64,000 nucleotides of DNA from Chitinimonas koreensis (GTDB lineage Bacteria; Pseudomonadota; Gammaproteobacteria; Burkholderiales; Chitinimonadaceae): NCBI RefSeq assembly GCF_014353015.1, contig NZ_CP060704.1:4737001-4801000 (forward strand). Direction: 5' to 3'. Every line of letters begins with the position of its first letter. Positions within the stretch are counted from its first letter, which is position 1. Positions 57,509-64,000 of the stretch are shown one piece after another. The notes beneath the pieces are model-generated. The model saw nothing but the letters and a program-made list of their open reading frames with translations, had not been told where the DNA came from and did no database searches. Both the position numbers and the translations under genes were made by a program.

Positions 57509-60277
57509 TCAGAAGCCGGCCTGCAGGCCCAAGGCGATCGAACGGCGCTTCTCGTCCTTGATGCCGGCGGTGTGGCTGTAGCTCAGGTAGCCCGACACGC
57601 CCGGCGCGAACTCGGCGCGGGCGCCGACGTTGAGCACGGCGTAGCTCGGATCGGGCGTGAACACCGACGTCTCGAAGGTGGTCGGCTGGCCGACCAGGCC
57701 GGCCTCGACGGTGCGGTCCTTGTCCTTGCTGTCGCGATAGACCATCACCGAGCCGAACGGCGTGACCTTGCCCAGCTTGACCTCCGCGCGGGCGCCGGCG
57801 CCGGCCAGCAGCGAATCGACGCGCTGCGTGCCGTAGCGCATCGAGGTGCTGCAGAACGATGCGTTGGCGACGTCGCCGCACTTTTCCGAGTAGCCGCTGA
57901 TCTTGTTCTCGCGGAAGGCCAGGCTGACGGTCGGGGTGACCGAGGCGCTGCCGAAGGACAGCGTGTAGCCGCCGACCACCCGCAGGCCGACCTGGTTGCC
58001 GCGCGCATCGGCGCGCTCGACGCGCTTGAGCGCGCCCAGCGTGATGTTGCGCTCGATGTCGGAGAAGCGGGTCGAGCCGAACACCAGGTCGCCGCCGATC
58101 GAGATCGGGCCGTTGTCGTAGCGGCCGTAGAAGGCCACCGCGCGGTTGGTGGCCGAGAACGAGCCGGCCTGGTTGGCGAAGTCGGTGTCGTTCTTCACCT
58201 GGGTGAAGTTCACGCCGACCACGCTGTGGGCGCCGAACTGGTTGTCGACGCCGACCGTCGCGGCGGTGTTCTTGGCATCGCTCTTGAGGCTGTCGACGCC
58301 GCCTTCGGTGTCGTGGTCGAGCCGGCTGACGCGGGTGTAGACCTCGACGTCGTTGACCGAACGGGCGCGCACGCCGCGCTCGTCGATGGCGGCCTGGGCC
58401 GCGGCCACCACGGCCGGCTGGTTGTTGACCAGCTGGGCGGCGTAGTAGGGCGCGTCGAGCACCGAGCCGATGTACTGGGCCAGCACGGCGTGGGTCTGCG
58501 GCGTCGGGTGGCGGTCGTCGGCGAACAGGTAGCCGGAGCCGGCCAGCTGGGCGCTGGTGCAGACCAGCGAGCTGGTGCCGACCGGGCAGGCCTGGCCCGC
58601 CACGTTGCTGAAGCCGAAGGCGGTCGGGTTGGCCAGCACTTCGTTGAGGAAGCGCTGCACGTCGATCACCACCACGTCCTGGCCGACCAGGCCGCCGGCC
58701 AGCGCGGTGTTGAACAGGCCGGACAGCTGGGTCGCGCCGCTGCGCACCGACAGGTAGGCGCCCGAGGCGTTGGTGGTCGACAGCTGGCTGGCCAGCGTGT
58801 CGTTCAGCGTCTGGGTCGAGCCGCTGACGGCCGCGAAGGCCGAGGCCAGCGTGGCGTTGAGCTGGGCGGCGACGGCCGGGGTGACCTGGCCCATGATGGT
58901 CGGCAGCGCGGCGCTGACGTTGGTCACCACCTGGCTCTGGGCAGCGGCCAGCTGGGCCTTCAGCGTCGGGCCGACCGCGGCCAGCGCCGGGTTGGCGGCC
59001 ACCACCGCGTCGACCGCGGCGTTGACGGCGTTGACGTAGGTGGCGTTGATCGCGCCGATGGTGGCGGCGCCGGCGTTGGCGCTCAGGTTGCCGCCGATCT
59101 GGCTTTGCAGGGTGTTGCCGACGTTGGTCTGCAGCGTGGCCAGCTGGCCGGCCACGGCGTTGACGATGGCTTGGCGGGCGGCGTTGAGGCCGTTGGCGGT
59201 GGCGTTCTGGCCGCCGGCGTTGACCTGGGCGTTGGCGGCGACCACCGCCTGGCCGGTGACGCCGCCGATGGTGCCGGCCGAGTTCAGGTTGGTCACCGTG
59301 GTGTTCAGCACGCCGCCGACCGAGGCCGGCAGGTTCAGCGAGGCCATGCCGGTGTTCAGGTTGGCGGTCAGCTGGGTCGACAGCGAACCCGACCAGGCGG
59401 TGTTGAAGGCGGTCTGGAAGCCGGAGGCGACGGCGGCCGCAGTGGCCGCGCCGAGCGCCGGGGTCAGGCTGGCCTGCACGTTCTGCGCCAGCGTGGCGCT
59501 GGTCTGCGCGGCAACGCCGCTGCCGACCTGGGCGCCGACGCCGGTGGCGACCGTGCCCGGCACGCTGGCCAGGAGGCCCTGCACCTGGGCGCTCGAGCCG
59601 AAGGCGGTCAGGTTGCTGCCGACCTGCGGCAGCGCGCCCTGCACCACCAGGCCGATGGCGCTCTGCATCACGCTCGGCGTCGCGCCGAAGTCGGGCAGGT
59701 TGTTGACGATGATGCGCTTGGCGCCGGCGGCGCGCAGCTTCTGCACCTGGGCGACGGTGGAGGCGACGGCGGCGCCCACCACGGCCTGGCCGGCGGCCGA
59801 ACCGCCGGTCTGGGCGGCGGCCAGCGCCACCGGGATGTCGTTGCCGCCGACCCACAGCGAGTAGATCGCGTTCGGATCGGCCTTGCCGCCCGAACGGGCC
59901 AGGAAGTCGGCCACCTGGGTCGGCAGGTCGCGGATCTCGAGGCCGCCGGGACCGGCGTTGGTCACTTCGGTGGCGCGCGCGCCGCCCTGGGCGAAGTCGC
60001 TGCCGCCGGCCGCCAGCGCGGCGTTGGCCGTATTGGCCGCCTTGATCTGGATGCCGTACTTCTTGGCCAGCAGGGTGGCGTAGATGTCGGCGTTGTCCAC
60101 CGTCCAGCGCGCGCCCTGCGGCAGGCCGGCGACGCCGCCGAAGGCGCCGATGTCGGTCAGGCTGTCGCCGAAGAAGTAGGCGTTCGAATACTGGCCCGCG
60201 GCCGACGCGGCCCCGGACAAGGCGATCGCGACCGCGGCGGCGGCCAGGGTCGGACGTACAAGGCCAAATCGTTTCAT
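57509..60277 (-). CDS. GDSL esterase/lipase autotransporter with large internal insert
   Basis: A 922-residue type Va autotransporter of the EstA kind. Signal peptide about 1-27. The GDSL hydrolase passenger has block I FFGDSLTDIG (nucleophile Ser39), block III GGND (144-147), NNLPDFGATP (192-201) and block V DDRHPTP (Asp587, His590). The C-terminal barrel (about 640-922) ends in Phe. The passenger is enlarged by about 310 residues between blocks III and V (about 203-515), rich in Ala, Asn, Gln, Val, Gly and Thr, with no cysteine. EstA proteins are usually about 640 residues. Start at 60277 follows a GGAGAG site. It would hydrolyse esters or lipids at the cell surface. Confidence 0.88.
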   Translation of the reverse strand: MKRFGLVRPTLAAAAVAIALSGAASAAGQYSNAYFFGDSLTDIGAFGGVAGLPQGARWTVDNADIYATLLAKKYGIQIKAANTANAALAAGGSDFAQGGARATEVTNAGPGGLEIRDLPTQVADFLARSGGKADPNAIYSLWVGGNDIPVALAAAQTGGSAAGQAVVGAAVASTVAQVQKLRAAGAKRIIVNNLPDFGATPSVMQSAIGLVVQGALPQVGSNLTAFGSSAQVQGLLASVPGTVATGVGAQVGSGVAAQTSATLAQNVQASLTPALGAATAAAVASGFQTAFNTAWSGSLSTQLTANLNTGMASLNLPASVGGVLNTTVTNLNSAGTIGGVTGQAVVAANAQVNAGGQNATANGLNAARQAIVNAVAGQLATLQTNVGNTLQSQIGGNLSANAGAATIGAINATYVNAVNAAVDAVVAANPALAAVGPTLKAQLAAAQSQVVTNVSAALPTIMGQVTPAVAAQLNATLASAFAAVSGSTQTLNDTLASQLSTTNASGAYLSVRSGATQLSGLFNTALAGGLVGQDVVVIDVQRFLNEVLANPTAFGFSNVAGQACPVGTSSLVCTSAQLAGSGYLFADDRHPTPQTHAVLAQYIGSVLDAPYYAAQLVNNQPAVVAAAQAAIDERGVRARSVNDVEVYTRVSRLDHDTEGGVDSLKSDAKNTAATVGVDNQFGAHSVVGVNFTQVKNDTDFANQAGSFSATNRAVAFYGRYDNGPISIGGDLVFGSTRFSDIERNITLGALKRVERADARGNQVGLRVVGGYTLSFGSASVTPTVSLAFRENKISGYSEKCGDVANASFCSTSMRYGTQRVDSLLAGAGARAEVKLGKVTPFGSVMVYRDSKDKDRTVEAGLVGQPTTFETSVFTPDPSYAVLNVGARAEFAPGVSGYLSYSHTAGIKDEKRRSIALGLQAGF

Positions 60278-60463
60278 CTTTTGTCTCTCTCCGGAGGAAG
60301 GGGGCTTATAGAATTCGGGAGCCGTCGGGGCCACGCCGGTCAAGCGCTTGGCCGACTCCTGGGGCGCAATCGGGCCATATCGCCGGAAGCCGCATGAAAC
60401 CTGGCTTTGGCGGGTGGTCGGCGGTTCGCCGCAACTATAAACATTTCAGAGTTTTTACACTAG

Positions 60464-61645
60464 GTGACTAAACATTCCATCGACGTGGTGGTCATCGGCG
60501 CCGGCGCGGCCGGCATGATGGCGGCAGCCGGCGCAGGCCAGCGCGGACGCGGCGTGGCCTTGATCGACCACAGCGAGCGCTTGGCCGAGAAGATCCGCAT
60601 TTCCGGCGGCGGACGTTGCAATTTCACCAACTTCCAGGCGGCGGCCGATCGCTACCTGTCGCGAAATCCCCACTACTGCAAATCGGCGCTGGCCCAGTAC
60701 GGCGCCCGCGACTTCATCGGGCTGGTCGACCGCCACGGCGTGAAATGGCACGAGAAGAAGCTCGGCCAGCTGTTCTGCGACGACAGCGCGCAGGACATCA
60801 TCGACCTGCTGCGCGCGGAGTGCGACGCCGGCGCCGTGCAATGGCGCATGGGCACCGCGGTGAAGTCGGTCGAGCCGGGGCCGGACGGCAGCGGCTTCGT
60901 GGTGCACACCACGCGCGAAAGCTGGCATTGCCAGAGCCTGGTGATCGCCAGCGGCGGCCTGTCGATCCCGCCGATCGGCGCCACCGGCTTCGGCTACGAG
61001 CTGGCCAGGCAGTTCGGCCTGCCGGTGACCGCGCTGGCGCCGGCGCTGGTGCCGCTGACCTTCGAGCCGCGCGACCTCTACGGCGAGCTGGCCGGCGTGT
61101 CGCTCGACTGCGAGGCGAATGGCGGCGACGGGCCGAGCTTCCGCGAGAACGTGCTGTTCACCCATCGCGGCGTGTCGGGCCCGGCCATCCTGCAGATCTC
61201 CTCGTTCTGGCAGCCGGGCCGCGAGATCAGCCTCGACCTCTTGCCGGGCCGCGACGCCGGCCAGTTGTTCGAGGAGGCCGCGCGCAGCGACGCGCTGCTG
61301 CCCAACGTGCTGGCGACCTGGCTGCCCAAGCGCTTCGCCCAGGCCTTCTGCGCCGCCCATCTCGACATCCGGCCGATGAAGCAATACCGCCCGGCCGAGC
61401 TGGCCCAGCTGGCGCAGCGGCTGCACGACTGGCGGGTGAAGCCGAGCGGCAGCGAGGGCTACAAGAAGGCCGAGGTGACGCGCGGCGGGGTCGACACCGA
61501 CGCGCTGTCGAGCAAGACCATGATGGCGCGCAAGGTGCCGGGGCTGTTCTTCGTCGGCGAGGTGGTCGACGTGACCGGCTGGCTCGGCGGCTACAACTTC
61601 CAGTGGGCGTGGTCGTCCGGCTGGGTGGCAGGAGAGCATGCCTAG
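60464..61645 (+). CDS. HI0933/BaiN-family FAD-dependent oxidoreductase
   Basis: A 393-residue flavoprotein with the N-terminal dinucleotide fold GAGAAGMMAAAGAGQRG (about 11-27), the family signature SGGGRCNFTN (about 46-55), HRGVSGPAILQISS, and the C-terminal GEVVDVTGWLGGYNFQWAWSSG that closes over FAD. HI0933-type proteins act as aminoacetone or other NAD(P)H-dependent reductases; the substrate here is unknown. It starts at GTG 60464 because no ATG gives the full fold; the ribosome site is weak. The gene stands opposite estA and ends before repeats. Confidence 0.9.
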   Translation: MTKHSIDVVVIGAGAAGMMAAAGAGQRGRGVALIDHSERLAEKIRISGGGRCNFTNFQAAADRYLSRNPHYCKSALAQYGARDFIGLVDRHGVKWHEKKLGQLFCDDSAQDIIDLLRAECDAGAVQWRMGTAVKSVEPGPDGSGFVVHTTRESWHCQSLVIASGGLSIPPIGATGFGYELARQFGLPVTALAPALVPLTFEPRDLYGELAGVSLDCEANGGDGPSFRENVLFTHRGVSGPAILQISSFWQPGREISLDLLPGRDAGQLFEEAARSDALLPNVLATWLPKRFAQAFCAAHLDIRPMKQYRPAELAQLAQRLHDWRVKPSGSEGYKKAEVTRGGVDTDALSSKTMMARKVPGLFFVGEVVDVTGWLGGYNFQWAWSSGWVAGEHA

Positions 61646-61685
61646 GGGGTTGCTCCGCCTGATGTGCTGACTCGGCAGGCAGTGC

Positions 61686-61800
61686 GGCGCCCGGCAAAGC
61701 CGGGCGTTGGGGGTCAGTGAGTACTCAACGCTCCGGCATGCCCTGATCCACCCCTGCTCCCCCGCCCTCGCCGCCGCAAGGGCGCCTCGCTTCGCTCGTT
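61686..61800 (+). repeat. composite intergenic repeat, family G copy 4
   Basis: GGCGCCCGGC-AAA-GCCGGGCGTTGG (61686-61710), then CCCTGATCCACCCCTGC, then CCGCCCTCGCCGCCGCAAGG with GCCTCGCTTCGCTCGTT. This is the clearest copy of the family. Confidence 0.75.
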
Positions 61801-61850
61801 AGCGACTCGAATACAGGTCACCATCTACCCCACGGCCGCCACGCTCCACC

Positions 61851-61932
61851 GTAGGAGCGGCTTCAGCCGCGAATCGTCGGGATTCCACAGCACCGAGCTT
61901 CGAACACGATTCGCGGCTGAAGCCGCTCCTAC
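61851..61932. repeat. REP-like inverted repeat, family E copy 5
   Basis: GTAGGAGCGGCTTCAGCCGC and exact complement CGCGGCTGAAGCCGCTCCTAC with 34 bases between arms, the longest spacer of the five copies. Confidence 0.9.
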
Positions 61933-61977
61933 AAACCCGGCGCTCCAGCGCCGGATTTCGCCATCGGCGTCGCCGCC

Positions 61978-63042
61978 TCAGGTCGAGAACGCCAGGCAGT
62001 AGACCGGCGGCAGCTCGGCCGACACGCGCTGCCAGTTGTCGCCGCCGTCGTCGCTGGTCCACAGCGAGCCGGTGGTCGAGGCCATCGCGAGGCCGTCGCC
62101 CGTGCCGTCCACCGCCAGTCCGTGGCGGTAGACCAGGTGGAAGGCCGGCGCCGGCGGCAGGCCGGCCTTGAGCTTGTCGAAACCCTGGCCGCCGTCGCGC
62201 GTGCGCAGCACGTAGAAATCGCCCTCGTGCGGGATGCGCCGCTCGTCGACTTCGGCCGGCACGAACCAGGCGGTGCCGGGATCGCGCGGATGGGCCGCCA
62301 CCGCGAAACCGAAGTTGCTCAGCGGCGGTGCCGGCCAGATCTCGTTCCAGCGCTCCAGCCCGTCGCGGCTGACGAACTGGCCGTTGTGGTGCTGGCACCA
62401 GAAGATGTCGGGCGCCTCGCGGCACTGCACCAGCCGGTGCGGGTCCTGGATGTCCGGGTCTTCCTTGGCGTCGGGCGGCATATAGGCGGCCCACATGCCG
62501 CCGCAGCGCGTCTCCCAGTTTTTCCCACCGTCGTGGCTGCGCCAGACGCCGCCGCAGGAGATGCCGAGCACGATGCGGTCCGGATCGCGCGGATCGAGCA
62601 GGATCGAATGGATGCCGGCGTCGTCGAAGCCGCCACCGAACCACTTGGCGCGCTCCGGCCGGTTCCACAGCGATTCGACCAGGCTCCAGCTGCGGCCGCC
62701 GTCGGCCGAGCGGAACAGCCCGGCCGGGATGCAGCCGGCCCACAGCGTGCCGTCCGGCGCGGCGGCCAGGCTCCAGACCTGGTCGACCACCGGCTTGCCG
62801 TCGAGCTCGGCCGGGAAGGCCGGCGCGGCGCGCTCGCTCCAGCTGGCGCCGCCGTCCTCGCTGACGTGCAGCTTGGGGCCGAAGTGGCCGTTGCGCAGCG
62901 CCGCGTACCAGCGCGGCCCGTCGGCCAGCAGCATGCTGACCTGCACGCCGGCGAAGTGATGCCCGGCCAGCGACCAGCCGTCGGCCGCGCGGCGGTAGAC
63001 CAGCAAACCCTTGCGGCTGCCGACCAGCAGCGTATCGCTCAT
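61978..63042 (-). CDS. sialidase/BNR-type beta-propeller protein
   Basis: A 354-residue protein with repeated Asp-box-like elements (SEDGGASW, SADGGRSW, SHDGGKNW, RTRDGGQGF and TSDDGGDNW), each a turn of a beta-propeller. No signal peptide is visible, which is unusual for BNR glycosidases, and sialidase catalytic residues are not recognised. It may therefore be a photosystem-assembly (YCF48)-like or generic exo-alpha-sialidase-annotated protein of unknown role. The start at 63042 (MSDTLLVGSRKGL) has a GGAGGGG site; the frame to 63081 is extended without support. Confidence 0.75.
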   Translation of the reverse strand: MSDTLLVGSRKGLLVYRRAADGWSLAGHHFAGVQVSMLLADGPRWYAALRNGHFGPKLHVSEDGGASWSERAAPAFPAELDGKPVVDQVWSLAAAPDGTLWAGCIPAGLFRSADGGRSWSLVESLWNRPERAKWFGGGFDDAGIHSILLDPRDPDRIVLGISCGGVWRSHDGGKNWETRCGGMWAAYMPPDAKEDPDIQDPHRLVQCREAPDIFWCQHHNGQFVSRDGLERWNEIWPAPPLSNFGFAVAAHPRDPGTAWFVPAEVDERRIPHEGDFYVLRTRDGGQGFDKLKAGLPPAPAFHLVYRHGLAVDGTGDGLAMASTTGSLWTSDDGGDNWQRVSAELPPVYCLAFST

Positions 63043-63152
63043 GTCGTCCCCTCCGTTCCGATGGCGCCAAGCGCGCCGCATGCTGGTTTATAGGCGATCG
63101 CGCCGCCGCGCCGCGCGGCATAATGGGCGCCCGCCACTCCGCCGTCCGTCCG

Positions 63153-63575
63153 ATGCCCCGCCTCTTCCGCCTGCTACCGGGCGCCGCCGCGCTGCCGCTG
63201 CTCGCCCTGCCCGTCCATGCCGCCCCGCGCGCCGCCGAGCAGGTCGCCTGCCGGGTCGACTACGGCGGCGAGACCCGGATCCTGCGCGCCGCGCCGGTGA
63301 CCTCGCCCTACGGCGTCGCGCCGGTCGCGATCGGCTCCTACTTCCTGTTCCGCATCGTGTTCGAGGCCCAGCCGGCCGAGCACGCCGCGATCAAGCTCTA
63401 CACCTACGCCGACCGCGACGAGGGCGCCGTGCCCATCCAGCAGGCGACCTACCCCTACCCGCCGCCGCGCGGCGGCCGCTACGGCTTCACCGGCCTGCAG
63501 ACGGTGTACGAGCCGGTGCGCGACGGCGAACTGCAATACTGGTGCGCGCTCGAACGCGCCGGGAGCCGGCCATGA
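63153..63575 (+). CDS. secreted hypothetical protein
   Basis: A 140-residue protein with a signal peptide (about 1-23, ending VHA) and a small domain with EQVACRVDYGGETRIL, SYFLFRIVFEAQP, KLYTYADRD and a C-terminal Cys in QYWCALE. The two cysteines may form a disulfide. No family recognised. Its stop overlaps the start of the next gene (ATGA, 63572-63575), so the two are translationally coupled and perhaps act together. Confidence 0.7.
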   Translation: MPRLFRLLPGAAALPLLALPVHAAPRAAEQVACRVDYGGETRILRAAPVTSPYGVAPVAIGSYFLFRIVFEAQPAEHAAIKLYTYADRDEGAVPIQQATYPYPPPRGGRYGFTGLQTVYEPVRDGELQYWCALERAGSRP

Positions 63576-64000
63576 AGCGCGCCTTCGGACCGATCGCCGC
63601 CCTGCTGCTGAGCCTGACCGCCCAGGCCGGGCCGGTGCGGCTGGTGTTCGCCGGCGACCTGATGCTCGACGACGGGCCCGGCCGCACCATCGCGGCCGGC
63701 GGCGACCCGCTGGCGCCGTTCGACGCCTTCCTGCGCGATGCCGACTACACCATCGGCAACCTCGAATGCCCGGTCGCCACCACCGGCACGCCGCTGGCCA
63801 ACAAGATCTACACCTTCCGCGCCCATCCGCGCGTGCTCGACAAGCTGCAAGGCCGCTTCGACGCGGTGGCGGTGGCCAACAACCACTCGGGCGACTACGG
63901 CCGCGAAGCCTTGCTGGAGACGCTGGGCCTGCTCGACCGCGCCGGCATCCGCCATTTCGGCGGCGGCCGCGACCTGGCCGAGGCGCATGCGCCGCTGTGG
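63572..64000 (+). CDS. CapA/PGA-synthesis-type metallophosphatase-like protein, 5' part
   Basis: The first 143 residues of a protein that runs off the window. Signal-like head MKRAFGPIAALLLSLTAQAG, then VRLVFAGDLMLD, IGNLECPVA, RAHPRVLDKL and VANNHSGDYGREAL, all typical of CapA (poly-gamma-glutamate synthesis) proteins, which have a calcineurin-like fold with metal ligands in GD, N-x-E and NNH. Many family members are not involved in capsule and their role is open. It is coupled to the secreted protein gene just before it. Confidence 0.85.
   Translation, partial: MKRAFGPIAALLLSLTAQAGPVRLVFAGDLMLDDGPGRTIAAGGDPLAPFDAFLRDADYTIGNLECPVATTGTPLANKIYTFRAHPRVLDKLQGRFDAVAVANNHSGDYGREALLETLGLLDRAGIRHFGGGRDLAEAHAPLW

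Larger units (their letters stand above)
61646..61977. other. convergent intergenic region with family G and E repeats
   Basis: Contains only a family G element (61686-61800) and a family E element (61851-61932). The region resembles that at 57095-57508. No gene. Confidence 0.7.

Noticed and set aside
57572..60397. 941-codon open frame on the plus strand opposite the autotransporter gene
   Set aside because: It mirrors the estA frame in high-GC DNA, is made of Gly/Ala/Val/Arg/His-rich shadow sequence and has no ribosome site or domain.
1..64000. Prophage, integrative element, insertion sequence or secondary-metabolite cluster
   Set aside because: No integrase, transposase, phage structural, NRPS, PKS or defence genes are seen; base composition and gene content are uniform core chromosome.

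Overview
The window is a continuous stretch of GC-rich (roughly 70%) bacterial chromosome. I see no plasmid, phage, insertion sequence or CRISPR hallmark. The gene content points to a betaproteobacterium: a cox cluster with DUF2970, DUF2909, SURF1 and a 32-residue small oxidase assembly protein, the runs yajC-secD-secF and dedA-bioC-bioD, and a DUF3025 protein. A Chitinimonas- or Neisseriales-like lineage is my guess, but the genus cannot be fixed from the sequence alone.

Layout. 1-5.3 kb: the 3' end of an FtsX-type permease, small secreted proteins, a GNAT enzyme, and a trio of secreted proteins in which the third combines domains of the first two. 5.7-11.7 kb: an SDR/LysR divergent pair, a secreted S9 peptidase, and a LysR/DMT-transporter divergent pair. 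12-16.3 kb: a glgB-glgX glycogen operon. 17-20 kb: tRNA-Thr(TGT), a plant-type ferredoxin/flavin reductase, an epimerase-like protein and a YcgR-type PilZ protein. 20-28.7 kb: the aa3-type cytochrome c oxidase locus, with structural genes ctaC, ctaD and ctaE and assembly factors ctaG, SURF1, ctaA, ctaB and Sco. 28.9-38 kb: biotin synthesis (bioC, bioD), Sec translocon accessories (yajC, secD, secF) and queuosine genes (tgt, queA) with a phosphatase between them. 38-44.3 kb: aroQ, accB, accC, prmA, a DUF3426 protein and two tandem Tpx-like proteins. 44.5-51.9 kb: a LysR/monooxygenase/MDR reductase group, DUF3025, a LytS/LytTR two-component system, an acyltransferase and a gamma carbonic anhydrase. 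52-64 kb: a TonB-dependent receptor, oligopeptidase A, a GDSL autotransporter, an HI0933-type flavoprotein, a beta-propeller protein and the start of a CapA-like protein.

Most of this is core metabolism. Five points stand out. (1) A cysteine-free Tpx paralogue lies directly upstream of an intact Tpx. (2) Nearly the same 16-bp palindrome (CATACTA....GGTATG) precedes the TonB receptor gene and, 45 kb away, the secreted S9 peptidase gene, suggesting one small regulon for peptide capture. (3) A GDSL autotransporter carries an Ala/Asn/Gln-rich insert of about 310 residues between its catalytic blocks. (4) Three families of dispersed intergenic repeats sit mainly at 3' ends of genes. (5) Five genes contain six one-base losses, all in or beside C/G runs, including two in ctaD. 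Because these hit genes expected to be intact, I read them mainly as assembly errors rather than real pseudogenes.
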